This document shows positions 15,584-24,513 of a stretch of DNA of 64,000 nucleotides, one piece after another. This DNA is from Betaproteobacteria bacterium (GTDB taxonomy: Bacteria > Pseudomonadota > Gammaproteobacteria > Burkholderiales > Casimicrobiaceae). Location: NCBI GenBank assembly GCA_013298695.1, contig JAAFIS010000002.1, forward strand, positions 154,935-218,934, written 5' to 3'. The notes beneath the pieces were generated by a model, which saw nothing but the letters and a program-made list of their open reading frames with translations, did not search any database and was not told the DNA's origin. Position 1 is the stretch's first letter; every line of letters begins with the position of its first letter. A program made the position numbers and the translations under genes.

Positions 15584-17821
15584 CTAAGGCGCGGGGCATC
15601 CGCTTGCAAGGTATTGGCTGACTAACGCGTTAGTTGAACGGGAACCCGAAAGCGCCACGCCATTGGTTAGTGCTGCGCCTGACATCCCGCGCAAATGTCG
15701 CACAACGATGATTGCATCATTCACATCAACACTTCCGTTGCCGTCAATATCCAAACGCGGAAGATCGCGTGAAAGACTATCGCGGATCACCGCACTTGAT
15801 GCCGCTACATCGCTCGCGGGATGCGCGAGGGTCGATTCAAAATAGCCAAGCGCGTAGCGCAACAAGATAATGCCGTCACTAGCGGCGCTTGCACTTCCCG
15901 AGCGATCGATATCAAACGGGCATTGTGTCGCCAAAGCGTTGACGTCGACTCCGCCTGGCTTCCATCGTGGTGCTCCGCGTTCATAGGCGCCGATATCGGG
16001 CGCGCCGCCCACAAAGTTTTCGGTGATACTGGGCACAACAACGCCAGCGTCAATTGCGGGTGAATTCGACGCGAGCGAGAAATTTGCGTTTGCAGCGTCG
16101 GCGTAGAGCGGGTCCGTGGCGCTAAACAAATTGTTAGACGCGTTTGTGGTCGCAATTGAAGCGTCACCTCGAAAGATATTGTTGCGCGCTTCAAGCCCGG
16201 CATCCACAAACATCTGGGTTGCAAAAGTGTTGCTGTAGATGCGGTGATAGCCGCGCTGGCTGCCGCCCAGGAAGCTTGCCCCGTCGGAGGCAAACATTAG
16301 ATTCCAAGTTACGTTGTGATGCACGGTGCTGTTGAAGCTTTCGATATCAAAGTAAATGCCACGCGTGCCCCAGAACGGGCTAAACCCGTAGCCGTCGTGG
16401 ACGTGGTTGTGATGGATCGTCGTGCCTGCCATGTTGATGTAGCAGCACAGGTAAATCGCGCCGAGATCCGTCGATAACATCCCGAAGTTTGCGATGTCGT
16501 TGTACGCGATCTCGGAATTCGGGAAGTCGTAGCTCGTGGTGTGCCAGTCGACAATCAGCGCGTCTCGCGCAGTTCGATTGATCGAGTTGTATTGAATCAA
16601 GTGATTGCCGCCATTGATGCGAATCGCAGCCGCGTTGGACACCATGTAATTTGTGTTCTCGATCACGTTATTGCGGATCGTGTGGCCCGACCCCTTCAGC
16701 AATACGCCGTTGCCCGAGCTCCAAGTCAAACGACTATTCTTCAACGTGTGCGCAGTGCCGCGGAGCTGAATTCCGGTGTCGTGCGCATGCGCGGCGAGCC
16801 ACAAATCACCGCGCGACGCGGCGTATCCACTCCACTCCGAAACGGGCGGTTCCGGTAAGGTTGCGTGGTGCGACAAATACTTCGCGGTGACGTTGTCGAT
16901 CACAACGCCCGCGCTCGAATCGCTGGTAGTGACCGTCGCAGCAAAAAATGATAGATCACGAATTTCGACGTGCGAGCGATCGGTCAAATCAAATGCAAAG
17001 TTTCGCTGCTTTGCTTCCACGTTCTGCGGCGAGACTCCGGATGGAGCCCACAAATAGAGCTGCCCGCTACCGTAAAACCACTCTCGCGGGGCATCGAGCA
17101 AGGCGAGTTTGTTTGAAAGATAAAACCAAAATCCACCGCGCTGCCAAACTGCGGTCATCGTTGCGTTGAGCGATGTGCCGCTGCCGCCGGTGATGGTGCC
17201 AGTGCGCGCGGTGTACCACTCACTCGTCCACACGGTCGCGCCAGCCCAAGGCTCCGAGATCAGAGGGATGTCACCGTTACTCACCACCGCGTTTAAGTCG
17301 GTCGGCGAACTTACGCCACCTCCGGCGTAGACCGGCCGCATCAGATCGCTTTCTCTGCCTACTTGCGTTGACATGTTGGGCCAACGCGCCTCAATCATCA
17401 TTTCGCCGTTAACAAATACTTGATTTGCGAGAAATCCTGTGTCGGCATGGCCGCTGATTGGTAGTGAGATCGTCGCCTTGTAGATACTGCCCTGATGCGC
17501 CGTCCAACCGACCACTGGGTCGGCACCCGACACCACAACACGTTCGTCGGCGTACGCTTTGAATCGGATCAACGCAGTTGGGGTTCCGGAGCGCAACGGT
17601 CGAACGGTTTCGCGATAAACACCCGCGCGAATGATGCAGCTGTCGCCCGCCTCTGCGAGTTGAGCGCATGCGTTAATCGTTCTGAGAGGCGCTATTTGCG
17701 TGCCGACTGCGCCATCATCACCCGTGGTTGCAACCCACCTTTCAACAGCGTGAGCACAACTGCCTGAAAAAAACGCGGCGAGCGTGATAAAGCGCAATAA
17801 GTAGTGAGGTCGGCAAAGCAC
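15584..17821 (-). CDS. Secreted right-handed beta-helix protein with dockerin-like C-terminus
   Basis: The N-terminal leader (about residues 8-25) is followed by WVATTGDDGAVGTQIAPLRT and AGVYRETVRPLRSG, the usual opening of pectate-lyase/chondroitinase-B-like beta-helices. The middle (about 300-560) is rich in the NNxIxN turns of parallel beta-helix coils. After about residue 620 come two calcium-loop-like repeats, DIDRSGSASAASDGIILLRY and DIDGNGSVDVNDAIIVVRHL, very like dockerin type I EF-hands. A polysaccharide lyase or binding role is plausible, but I see no catalytic set I can name. A GTG start behind AGGAG fits the leader best. Two ATGs further up would add 30 residues in front of the leader. 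Confidence 0.7.
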   Translation of the reverse strand: MLCRPHYLLRFITLAAFFSGSCAHAVERWVATTGDDGAVGTQIAPLRTINACAQLAEAGDSCIIRAGVYRETVRPLRSGTPTALIRFKAYADERVVVSGADPVVGWTAHQGSIYKATISLPISGHADTGFLANQVFVNGEMMIEARWPNMSTQVGRESDLMRPVYAGGGVSSPTDLNAVVSNGDIPLISEPWAGATVWTSEWYTARTGTITGGSGTSLNATMTAVWQRGGFWFYLSNKLALLDAPREWFYGSGQLYLWAPSGVSPQNVEAKQRNFAFDLTDRSHVEIRDLSFFAATVTTSDSSAGVVIDNVTAKYLSHHATLPEPPVSEWSGYAASRGDLWLAAHAHDTGIQLRGTAHTLKNSRLTWSSGNGVLLKGSGHTIRNNVIENTNYMVSNAAAIRINGGNHLIQYNSINRTARDALIVDWHTTSYDFPNSEIAYNDIANFGMLSTDLGAIYLCCYINMAGTTIHHNHVHDGYGFSPFWGTRGIYFDIESFNSTVHHNVTWNLMFASDGASFLGGSQRGYHRIYSNTFATQMFVDAGLEARNNIFRGDASIATTNASNNLFSATDPLYADAANANFSLASNSPAIDAGVVVPSITENFVGGAPDIGAYERGAPRWKPGGVDVNALATQCPFDIDRSGSASAASDGIILLRYALGYFESTLAHPASDVAASSAVIRDSLSRDLPRLDIDGNGSVDVNDAIIVVRHLRGMSGAALTNGVALSGSRSTNALVSQYLASGCPAP

Positions 17822-17901
17822 GTTGTGTAACTCCTGTGTGCATTCCGATCTTTTTCTTTTTTGTGGTCGAATTATGCGGGCGCCTTTCATAAAAAGCCAC
17901 C

Positions 17902-18285
17902 ATGACCACATTTAATAAGACCGTGCTGTTTACCGATGCTGACGGCTTCGCACGCTGGCGGGATGAAGTGATCCCACTCAACGAAGGCAAACCGCAAGCG
18001 CGACTTTCTGCGGCTTTTGCTGCGAGCGAGTACCAGTTGCGCGAAAGCCCGGTAGGTTTCGCGAGCGAATTTCATTGCACTGGCACACCGCAGTGGGTGT
18101 TCATCTTGCAGGGTGAAATGGAGATTGGGCTCCAAGATGGCAGCTCGCGCTTTTTCGCTGCGGGTGACCACTTTTACTCAGCGGACGTTTTGCCCGCAGG
18201 CGCGCAGTTTGATCCAAGAATTCACGGACATTGGTCAAGGCAAGTTGGAGAAATTCCACTGCAAACGCTCTTCCTGCGCGACTGA
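17902..18285 (+). CDS. Small cupin-domain protein
   Basis: The 127-residue single-domain cupin has PQWVFILQGEMEIGLQDG (about 54-71), then FAAGDHFYSADVLPAG, which form the two cupin motifs, although the usual first-motif histidine pair is reduced (FHCTGTPQWV). Metal binding is therefore uncertain. It is divergent from the beta-helix gene, 80 bp away, and converges on the glutathione transferase gene. The substrate is unknown, and a role as a small-molecule binding or isomerase-like protein is possible. Confidence 0.7.
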   Translation: MTTFNKTVLFTDADGFARWRDEVIPLNEGKPQARLSAAFAASEYQLRESPVGFASEFHCTGTPQWVFILQGEMEIGLQDGSSRFFAAGDHFYSADVLPAGAQFDPRIHGHWSRQVGEIPLQTLFLRD

Positions 18286-18301
18286 GTAAACCCAGTCGCG
18301 C
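18276..18301. terminator. Hairpin between convergent genes, over the cupin stop codon
   Basis: GCGCGACTG and CAGTCGCGC pair perfectly over 9 bp with an 8-base loop, and the left arm contains most of the cupin stop codon. It separates two convergent genes and could end both transcripts, but neither side has a proper T-run. Confidence 0.4.
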
Positions 18302-18310
18302 GCAGAATAC

Positions 18311-18919
18311 TTATTTGAGCAAACCTTCCGCCTTGAGCGCCTCCTGAACGTGCGGGCGAGCGGCCATACGTTCCATAAAGGAACCCAGATCTTTGTATTC
18401 GCTCAAATCAACTTTGACTAATCGTGCCCAGTTAGTGACCGTAAACAAATATCCATCGGCAACAGTGAACGTGTCGCCCATCAAATAGTTTTTGCCCTCA
18501 AGCTTGCCGTCAACATAAGAAAACCTTTTCTTCAGATTTTCGATAGCGATGGGTTTGTAGGCCTCTGGGGTGGCTGGATTGAAGAGCGGGGAAAAGCCTT
18601 TGTGCAATTCGCTAGTGATGAAGTTCAACCATTCCTGCAAGCGCGATCGCTCAAAGGTGCCGTTCGGCGGCGCAAGCTTCGAATTCGGTGCAAGATCAGC
18701 GATGTATTGAACGATGGCCGGGCCTTCGCTCAAGCGCTCGCCGTTATCGAGCTCTAGCAGCGGCACCGAGCCTTTTGGATTAATCGTGTAGTAATCAGTG
18801 CCATCATCAAGCTTGTGCGTTTTTGTACTGGCGCGAACCAATTCAAACGGAAGACCCGCTTCGCGCAGCGCGATGTGCGGAGAAAGGGAGCAAGCGCCGT
18901 TGCTGTAGTAGAGTTTCAT
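18311..18919 (-). CDS. gstA: Glutathione S-transferase, beta class
   Basis: Conjugates glutathione to electrophiles and is a cytoplasmic dimer. At 202 residues it matches E. coli GstA in length and order: MKLYYSNGACSLSPHIALRE with the beta-class Cys10, NPKGSVPLLELDNGERLSEG (cis-proline and glutathione gamma-Glu contacts) and IVQYIADLAP. ELHKGFSPLF follows, then TVADGYLFTV in the helical domain. I took the ATG with GAGGAACC directly upstream. The longer open frame has no ribosome site. It stands alone, convergent with the cupin gene and divergent from a TPR protein. Confidence 0.9.
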   Translation of the reverse strand: MKLYYSNGACSLSPHIALREAGLPFELVRASTKTHKLDDGTDYYTINPKGSVPLLELDNGERLSEGPAIVQYIADLAPNSKLAPPNGTFERSRLQEWLNFITSELHKGFSPLFNPATPEAYKPIAIENLKKRFSYVDGKLEGKNYLMGDTFTVADGYLFTVTNWARLVKVDLSEYKDLGSFMERMAARPHVQEALKAEGLLK

Positions 18920-19117
18920 AAGGTTCCTCAAAAAAATTGTTAGTCGAACTGGTGCGACAAAACTAACCGGGGCACCAATGATACGAAGCAAAACGGATTG
19001 GTAGCGTACGATGGCACCAGATAGCATGTGTGTCGTCACTCGATTGTGCGCCACGAACGTCAACGTATGCTGCTCGAACAGCGTTCCCAAGTACCAGCTT
19101 TTTACACATTACACGCA

Positions 19118-20128
19118 ATGCAAATCTCTTCATCGCTACGTCCTTTCGCTTTGGTAATTTTTTTCTGCTGTATCGCTACACTAGTTTGCGCGGAATCCAC
19201 TCGCAAAGACAGCGCGCTCGATGAGCTGTTGAAGAGCAACAAACTCGCAGACGTCGAACGAATCACCAGCGAGCGCGTTGCCGCAAATCCTCGTGATGAA
19301 ACGGCCTACGCTTATCTTGCGATCAGCGCGCTCAACAAGAACGAGTCCGCCGCGCGCACCAAAGCGTATGAGTCGATGGAGCGCTGCATCTCGACGATAC
19401 CGTCGTCATCGATTTGTCACCTGATGGCGGCGCGTTTGCTGGGCGTGAATGCGATGGAAGCAGGGATATTGAAGGCCATGGGTTCGGTTGGTCGCATTCG
19501 CGAGCTGTTCACCAAGGCGCTTGAGCTTGATCCAAAAAGCTTCGAAGCGCGACGCGATCTCATTCAGTTTTATCTGCAAGCGCCCGCAGTCGCGGGGGGC
19601 TCGACCAGCAGAGCGCGCGAGCTTGCGCAGGCTGGGCAAAGCATTTCGCCGGAGTACTCGGCACTGCTCAATGCGAACATTGCGCTCTATGAGAAAAATC
19701 CCGATCTGGCCGAGAAACTAATTTCGCCTATTAAGGCAGCAAGCGGAGAAGCCGGTGATCGGCTCACCAGCGCCTGGCTCGCGGTGGGGCTCGGTCATCT
19801 TCAAGCGAAATCGATTGAGAAAGCAAAAAGCATTTTCCAGCGGGTTGCCTCCGGTGCGCCCGATGCGATCGCCGCTCACTTTTTCCTCGGTCGAGCCCAG
19901 CTTGAGGCCAAAGAGTGGGACGCAGCACTCGCAAGTTTCGCAACGACCGCAAAACTCGATAAAGCAGGCAGCTTTGCCACTGAATACCGTAGCGGGCTTG
20001 CCTATCAAGGCAAGGGAGACAAAGCGCAAGCAAAAATTGCATTTCAACGCGCCCTTGCTTGGCCGCGACTCAACGAAAATACCCGCAAAGAAATCAACCA
20101 GCGTTTACGCGAGTTGACTGTCGAATAG
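19118..20128 (+). CDS. Exported tetratricopeptide-repeat protein
   Basis: The 336-residue protein has an N-terminal leader (PFALVIFFCCIATLVCAES, cut near residue 26). The remainder is built of helical pairs of TPR type: DETAYAYLAISALNKNESAA, LFTKALELDPKSFEARRDLI, IFQRVASGAPDAIAAHFFLG and WDAALASFATTAKLDKAGSF. The helices should form a periplasmic scaffold for protein contacts. I chose the ATG just before the leader. An earlier start adds 30 residues of no clear type. No partner is evident, since the downstream hydrolase gene is 76 bp away and may or may not share the transcript. Confidence 0.7.
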   Translation: MQISSSLRPFALVIFFCCIATLVCAESTRKDSALDELLKSNKLADVERITSERVAANPRDETAYAYLAISALNKNESAARTKAYESMERCISTIPSSSICHLMAARLLGVNAMEAGILKAMGSVGRIRELFTKALELDPKSFEARRDLIQFYLQAPAVAGGSTSRARELAQAGQSISPEYSALLNANIALYEKNPDLAEKLISPIKAASGEAGDRLTSAWLAVGLGHLQAKSIEKAKSIFQRVASGAPDAIAAHFFLGRAQLEAKEWDAALASFATTAKLDKAGSFATEYRSGLAYQGKGDKAQAKIAFQRALAWPRLNENTRKEINQRLRELTVE

Positions 20129-20204
20129 TTGTTGCTGCGTTGGCGAGACGGGCACAGGGGAAATTCAATGGGTGTTAAGTGATCGCACGGTGATAAATTG
20201 AGGA

Positions 20205-21089
20205 ATGGATACCCAATCTCTGTTTGTTAGCCGCGTCTGCCCTGTGGCAGGCGAGGTTCGACTACACGTTGCCGCGTGTGGGCCACTCGATGCGCCGCCT
20301 TTGCTGTTTGTTCATGGCTTCCCCGAATTTTGGTACGGCTGGATTCATCAGCTAACCGAATTTGCAAACAACTATCGCTGCTATGCGATCGACCTTCGCG
20401 GCTTTAACTTGTCTTCGCAACCGCAGGCCGTCGCCGCGTATAAGGCACCCCTATTGCTCGACGACTTGCGCGCAGTCATCGCCCATGTTGGTGGGCGAGT
20501 GAAAGCGGTCGTCGCGCACGACTGGGGCGGTGCGGTTGCTTGGAGCTTAGCGGCGCAATCCCCCGAGCTGATGGAAAAGTTCATCGTCGCGAATTCGCCG
20601 CACACGATGTGTTTCGCGAAAGCACTCGCGCACGACGCTGCCCAGATCGAGGCAAGTCAATACATGAATTGGCTGCGCGCGGAGGGATCGGAAGCTGTGC
20701 TCGCCGAAAACAATTTTCAACGGCTGGCTGCGATGGCGTCGCTCAAAGCGCAGGATCAACGCGCGCGCTACCGTGAGTGTTGGTCGCGCGGATTGACGGG
20801 CGGTGTGAACTACTATCGCGCCTCGCCGCTGCGGCCGGATACCGACGAGACGAAAGGAACTGCGGAGAAAATACTTGCGGCGTTGAAGCCCGAACAATTT
20901 CGTGTGAACGTGCCAACGCAGATCATTTGGGGCACGGGCGACGTTGCGTTGCGACCGGTGTTGCTGGAGGACATTGAATCGCACGTGCCGAATGTCCGAA
21001 TTCAAGAAGTCGAAGGCGCGAGTCATTGGCTACTGCGGGAGAATTCTCGCGAAGTGAATCGTTGTATTCGAGAGTTTTTAGCGGCATAA
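20205..21089 (+). CDS. Alpha/beta hydrolase, epoxide-hydrolase-like
   Basis: The 294-residue cytoplasmic enzyme of the haloalkane-dehalogenase/epoxide-hydrolase branch has HGFPEFWYGW (37-46, oxyanion hole), AIDLRGFNLS, nucleophile Asp106 in AHDWGGAVAW and catalytic His274 in GASHWL. Asp as nucleophile, rather than Ser, fits epoxide hydrolases or dehalogenases. The NYYRAS segment near 203 supplies the tyrosine often used to activate an epoxide. The natural substrate is unknown. An intergenic repeat follows before the MaoC gene. Confidence 0.75.
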   Translation: MDTQSLFVSRVCPVAGEVRLHVAACGPLDAPPLLFVHGFPEFWYGWIHQLTEFANNYRCYAIDLRGFNLSSQPQAVAAYKAPLLLDDLRAVIAHVGGRVKAVVAHDWGGAVAWSLAAQSPELMEKFIVANSPHTMCFAKALAHDAAQIEASQYMNWLRAEGSEAVLAENNFQRLAAMASLKAQDQRARYRECWSRGLTGGVNYYRASPLRPDTDETKGTAEKILAALKPEQFRVNVPTQIIWGTGDVALRPVLLEDIESHVPNVRIQEVEGASHWLLRENSREVNRCIREFLAA

Positions 21090-21142
21090 ACTCCCACGCA
21101 ACAGCGCGTGCTCGGTTGGAAATTATGCAGTCAATTTTCATT

Positions 21143-21238
21143 TGTATGGGCCGCTTAACTTGGGCCATAGCGCAATAAACGTGGCCTGTCGAAATAAAAT
21201 AAAATACGCCGCTTAGCCCAATGAAAATGGGCGCATTG
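21143..21238. repeat. Two-hairpin intergenic element, copy F
   Basis: Arm 1 has TATGGGCCGCTTAACTTGGG followed by CCATAG. The spacer is AT-rich (GAAATAAAATAAAATA). Arm 2 is TTAGCCCAATGAAAATGGGC (21214-21233). Both arms are diverged but keep the GCCCAA-type core. It lies between two genes on the same strand. Confidence 0.55.
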
Positions 21239-21257
21239 ATGAATTTCTGGAGTTACC

Positions 21258-21719
21258 TTGAATCCACTTGTTACGCTTGTTTTAAGTGACCTGCAGGCGC
21301 GTATCGGAGAAGAAATCGCGACTTCCGATTGGCTCTCGATCACCCAAGATCGCATCAACCAGTTCGCAGACGCAACCGGCGATCATCAATGGATTCACCT
21401 TGATGCCGAGCGTTGCGCGAGAGAATCACCGTTCAAAACTACGATCGCCCACGGGTTCCTCACGCTTTCGCTGGTGCCTTACTTTAAGCACCAGACCATC
21501 GCCTATTCAGGCGTGAAAATGGGAATAAATTACGGGACCAACCGCGTGCGTTTCATCACACCAGTAAAAGTCGATTCACGGCTGCGCGCAAAGTTTAAAT
21601 TGCTCGAATGCGAACCCATTCAAGGCGGTGTGCAAACCGTGTTTGAAGTGACGATTGAACTGGAAGGTAGCGCGAAACCGGCCTGTGTGGCGGAATTGGT
21701 GACACGAGCCTACACGTAG
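21258..21719 (+). CDS. MaoC-type (R)-specific enoyl-CoA hydratase family protein
   Basis: The 153-residue single hot-dog domain carries the hydratase-2 motif as FADATGDHQWIHLD, with Asp42 and His47 as the likely catalytic pair, and AHGFLTLSLVP, the usual second block. Such enzymes add water to enoyl-CoA to give (R)-3-hydroxyacyl-CoA in fatty-acid or PHA metabolism. The start is TTG with GGAG about 6 bp upstream. No ATG fits, because the next one is beyond the active site. The stop codon lies inside a 28-bp palindrome. Confidence 0.8.
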   Translation: MNPLVTLVLSDLQARIGEEIATSDWLSITQDRINQFADATGDHQWIHLDAERCARESPFKTTIAHGFLTLSLVPYFKHQTIAYSGVKMGINYGTNRVRFITPVKVDSRLRAKFKLLECEPIQGGVQTVFEVTIELEGSAKPACVAELVTRAYT

Positions 21720-21743
21720 CCCTGATGCGCGCATCAGGGCTAC
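21716..21743. terminator. Perfect 28-bp GTAGCCC palindrome over the MaoC stop codon
   Basis: GTAGCCCTGATGCG and its exact complement CGCATCAGGGCTAC make a loopless palindrome of 14-bp arms between convergent genes. The TAG stop of the MaoC gene is part of it. A related pair stands at 62475-62583. It likely works as a two-way terminator or RNA-end stabiliser, and looks like a copy of a dispersed repeat. Confidence 0.6.
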
Positions 21744-21746
21744 AAG

Positions 21747-22448
21747 CTAGCGCTCCACGCGCGTTTTCTCAATCAACTCACCCTTTTCAAGATGCGTTAC
21801 GTGCTTGGCTGATTTGACCGCTCCTGGATCATGCGTGACCATGATTATCGTCTTGCCCATTTCTTCGTTTAACTGGCGCAGCAATCCGAGCACATCTTCC
21901 GCACTCTTCTTATCAAGATCGCCCGTGGGCTCGTCGGCGACGATGAGCGTGGGGTCGGTAATGATCGCGCGAGCGATGGCCACGCGCTGTTGTTGACCGC
22001 CTGAGAGCTCGTTGGGGTAGTGGCTCATGCGATCCGACAAACCGACAAGCGAGAGCGCTAGCTTCACACGCTCTCGTCGGTCACTACGTGGTAGATCGGT
22101 GAGCATTAGCGGTAACTCTACGTTTTCAAACGCCGTTAATACAGGCATTAGGTTGTAGAACTGAAAAATGAAGCCTACGTTTTGCGCGCGCCAGTCGGCG
22201 AGTTCGGCCTCAGAGAGCTCTGCAATATCGAGCCCAGCCACGCGCAGCGTCCCCGCAGTTGGCTTGTCGATGCCTGCGATGAGATTGAGCAGCGTTGATT
22301 TCCCCGAGCCCGACGGTCCCATGAGTGCGATGAAATCGCCTTCAGGGATGTCGAGCGTGATATCCATAAGCACAGGCACATCCTGATCGCCGCGCGTATA
22401 GCTCTTCGATAAATTTCGAATTTCAACGAGCGTGTTTGGCATGCTCAT
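21747..22448 (-). CDS. ABC transporter ATP-binding protein (LolD/MacB type)
   Basis: The 233-residue ATPase is typical for lipoprotein-release or macrolide/peptide export systems. Walker A is GPSGSGKST (44-52), Q-loop FQFYNLMPVLTAFENVELPL, signature LSGGQQQR (148-155), Walker B LIVADEPTGDLD (168-179), and switch His in VTHD. It begins directly after the stop codon of the periplasmic adaptor gene, so the two are co-translated. A MacB/FtsX-type permease should complete the transporter, but none follows: the next gene is convergent and unrelated. Confidence 0.9.
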   Translation of the reverse strand: MSMPNTLVEIRNLSKSYTRGDQDVPVLMDITLDIPEGDFIALMGPSGSGKSTLLNLIAGIDKPTAGTLRVAGLDIAELSEAELADWRAQNVGFIFQFYNLMPVLTAFENVELPLMLTDLPRSDRRERVKLALSLVGLSDRMSHYPNELSGGQQQRVAIARAIITDPTLIVADEPTGDLDKKSAEDVLGLLRQLNEEMGKTIIMVTHDPGAVKSAKHVTHLEKGELIEKTRVER

Positions 22449-23672
22449 CTACTTCTTTGCCGCCTGCGCGACGCTCGCGCCGTCGCTTAGCTTATCGCTA
22501 GGTTTCACCACAACTTTATCGCCCGCCTTTACACCGCTCACTTCAACGAGTTCGCCAATTTCACGACCTTTGCTGACCGCCGTTAGCTTGGCTTTGTTGT
22601 CTGTCACCACAAAGATCACCGGCTTGCCATCGCGCTCGACGATCGCTTCTTTGCGCGCAACAACGACGGGTTTGCGATCTGCGTCCACTGGCTTCTGCTT
22701 CAGGAATGAAACCTTCGCGCTCATATCGGGCAACACCCGATCATCTTTCTCCACGAACGACACCTTCACCAACACCGTGGCCTTCGCGCGATCGACGGTC
22801 GGCACGATGCGCGAGACTTCCCCAAGTAAGCGAACGTCCTGCAACGCATCTAGCGTGATCTCAGCGGGTGCGCCCACTACGATTTTTCCAATCGAGGCTT
22901 CTGCCACATCGGATTCAACCTCAAGCGTGGTCATGTCGGCCATCGTAACCACAGCGCCAATCGAGCCGGACGCGGAGGAAAACGGAGTGATGATGTCGCC
23001 CACGTTCGCATTCTTTGTCAGTATCACGCCATCGAAAGGCGCCCGAATCAAAGTTTGTTCAACGCTTACGCCCGCCGCTCGCGTTTGCGCATCGGCAACA
23101 CCAATCGCCGCGTTCAAACTTGAAATGGACGCGCGTGCGCGATCAACGCGCGCCTTCGCGGTGTCAAGTACTGCAGCGCTGACGAACTTCTTTTCAAACA
23201 ATTCCTGTTGCCGCTTGAAATTCGCTTCGGCATCGACTAATTCCGCGCGCCCCTGCTCCAGATTCGCGCGTGCGGCCTGTGCGCCCGCGCGGGCTTGATC
23301 TTTGGTTGCGTTCACGTCAAACGACTCGATGCGCGCGATCACGTCACCCGCTTTGACTTTTGAGCCTTCTTGCACACCCAGAAACTCTAGACGCCCCGTC
23401 GCCTTGGTTGAAACCGCTGCTTTTTTTGCCGCAACGACGCGGCCAGTGGCGTTTAACAGTGTGAAGCCTTGCGTGGGGAACGCTGTGGTCACCGATCCAA
23501 TTTCAACTTCGGTAGGTGCGCTCGCACGCTTGGTAACGAATAGACCCGCGGCGACCGCAATCGCAATTCCAATCACCACCCATTTTGCAAGCCGCTTTTT
23601 TCTGCGTTTGGCAAGCGCTTGTTGCGGTGCTGATTTGTTGAGTGTGAGTTTCGAGAGATCGGGTTGCGACAC
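22449..23672 (-). CDS. Periplasmic adaptor (membrane fusion protein) of an ABC exporter
   Basis: The 407-residue MacA/HlyD-type adaptor has a cytoplasmic basic stretch (KRRKKRLAKW), one membrane helix at about 29-46, a lipoyl/barrel-sandwich half (GRLEFLGVQEGSKVKAGDVI), a coiled-coil hairpin at about 125-205, the second lipoyl half (IRAPFDGVILTKNANVGD), and beta-barrel and membrane-proximal domains to the end. It would link an inner-membrane pump to the outer membrane. The GTG start with AAGGAT 7 bp upstream gives the normal short tail. An upstream ATG would add 48 residues. It lies 55 bp after the pseudouridine synthase gene and abuts the ATPase gene. The permease is absent locally. Confidence 0.85.
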   Translation of the reverse strand: MSQPDLSKLTLNKSAPQQALAKRRKKRLAKWVVIGIAIAVAAGLFVTKRASAPTEVEIGSVTTAFPTQGFTLLNATGRVVAAKKAAVSTKATGRLEFLGVQEGSKVKAGDVIARIESFDVNATKDQARAGAQAARANLEQGRAELVDAEANFKRQQELFEKKFVSAAVLDTAKARVDRARASISSLNAAIGVADAQTRAAGVSVEQTLIRAPFDGVILTKNANVGDIITPFSSASGSIGAVVTMADMTTLEVESDVAEASIGKIVVGAPAEITLDALQDVRLLGEVSRIVPTVDRAKATVLVKVSFVEKDDRVLPDMSAKVSFLKQKPVDADRKPVVVARKEAIVERDGKPVIFVVTDNKAKLTAVSKGREIGELVEVSGVKAGDKVVVKPSDKLSDGASVAQAAKK

Positions 23673-23727
23673 GTGCGAATCCTTAGTGAACGCTTGGGGC
23701 ACAAAATAGTGCGCGTTGTTATCGATT

Positions 23728-24513
23728 TTAACGAGGCGCGACAAGCGCCAATTCGTCCTCAGAAAGCCAGCGCCAATCGCCTTCGCTAAGATCGTTTGGC
23801 AGCGTGAGCGATCCAATCTGCGGCCGATGTAGCGACTCGACGTGATTGCCTACAGCGGCAATCATTCGCTTTACCTGATGGTATTTGCCTTCGGCAATGG
23901 TGAGTTCCATTTCGTGCGCACCGCGTGATTCTGCAGCCAGCGCCCTGACGGGTTGTGGCTCATCATTGAGAACAACCCCAGCGCGGAGCGCTGCGAGTTG
24001 TTGTTCGCTTACTTCCCGCGCGCATTGCGCAACGTAGCGTTTCGGCACATGCCATTTCGGTGAAGCCATGCGATGTATGAACTGTCCGTCGTCAGAGAAA
24101 ATGAGCAAGCCGGTCGTGTCTTGATCGAGACGACCCACTGCCTGCACTCCGTTGGTCGCGCTTTTTGTGGGGCGATTGCGAAGCGGTTCTGGCAGAAGTT
24201 CGTACACGCTAGGCCAACTCGTGGGCTTGTGTGAACACTCGTAGCCGGCTGGTTTGTTGAGGATCAGATACGCAGGCGAGCGAAACGTCCATTCGACACC
24301 GCTCACCGAGAACACGAGCCCGCTTGTGTCGAACGCATCGTTCTCGTTCATCCGCGTCAACACAACGCCGTTGATCGACACCGCGCCTCGCGCGATGAGC
24401 GCGGAGCATTCCCGGCGCGTACCGAAGCCTTGACTGAACAGGATTTGCTGAAGTTTCAAACGCGCGGCGCTACGGTGATTCTGATCACTTGGGTGCCATC
24501 CGAATCGCACCAT
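23728..24513 (-). CDS. rsuA: RsuA-family 16S rRNA pseudouridine synthase
   Basis: Makes pseudouridine in 16S rRNA (E. coli RsuA acts at U516). An S4 RNA-binding domain opens the protein (LQQILFSQGFGTRRECSALI), and the synthase domain holds GRLDQDTTGLL with the catalytic Asp, preceded by the NKPAGYECS loop and followed by GKYHQVKRM. The ATG used overlaps the end of the upstream SDR gene by 29 bp, which would couple translation. However, family members usually start at the LKLQQ segment, so a TTG at 24459 is a serious alternative. Confidence 0.85.
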   Translation of the reverse strand: MVRFGWHPSDQNHRSAARLKLQQILFSQGFGTRRECSALIARGAVSINGVVLTRMNENDAFDTSGLVFSVSGVEWTFRSPAYLILNKPAGYECSHKPTSWPSVYELLPEPLRNRPTKSATNGVQAVGRLDQDTTGLLIFSDDGQFIHRMASPKWHVPKRYVAQCAREVSEQQLAALRAGVVLNDEPQPVRALAAESRGAHEMELTIAEGKYHQVKRMIAAVGNHVESLHRPQIGSLTLPNDLSEGDWRWLSEDELALVAPR

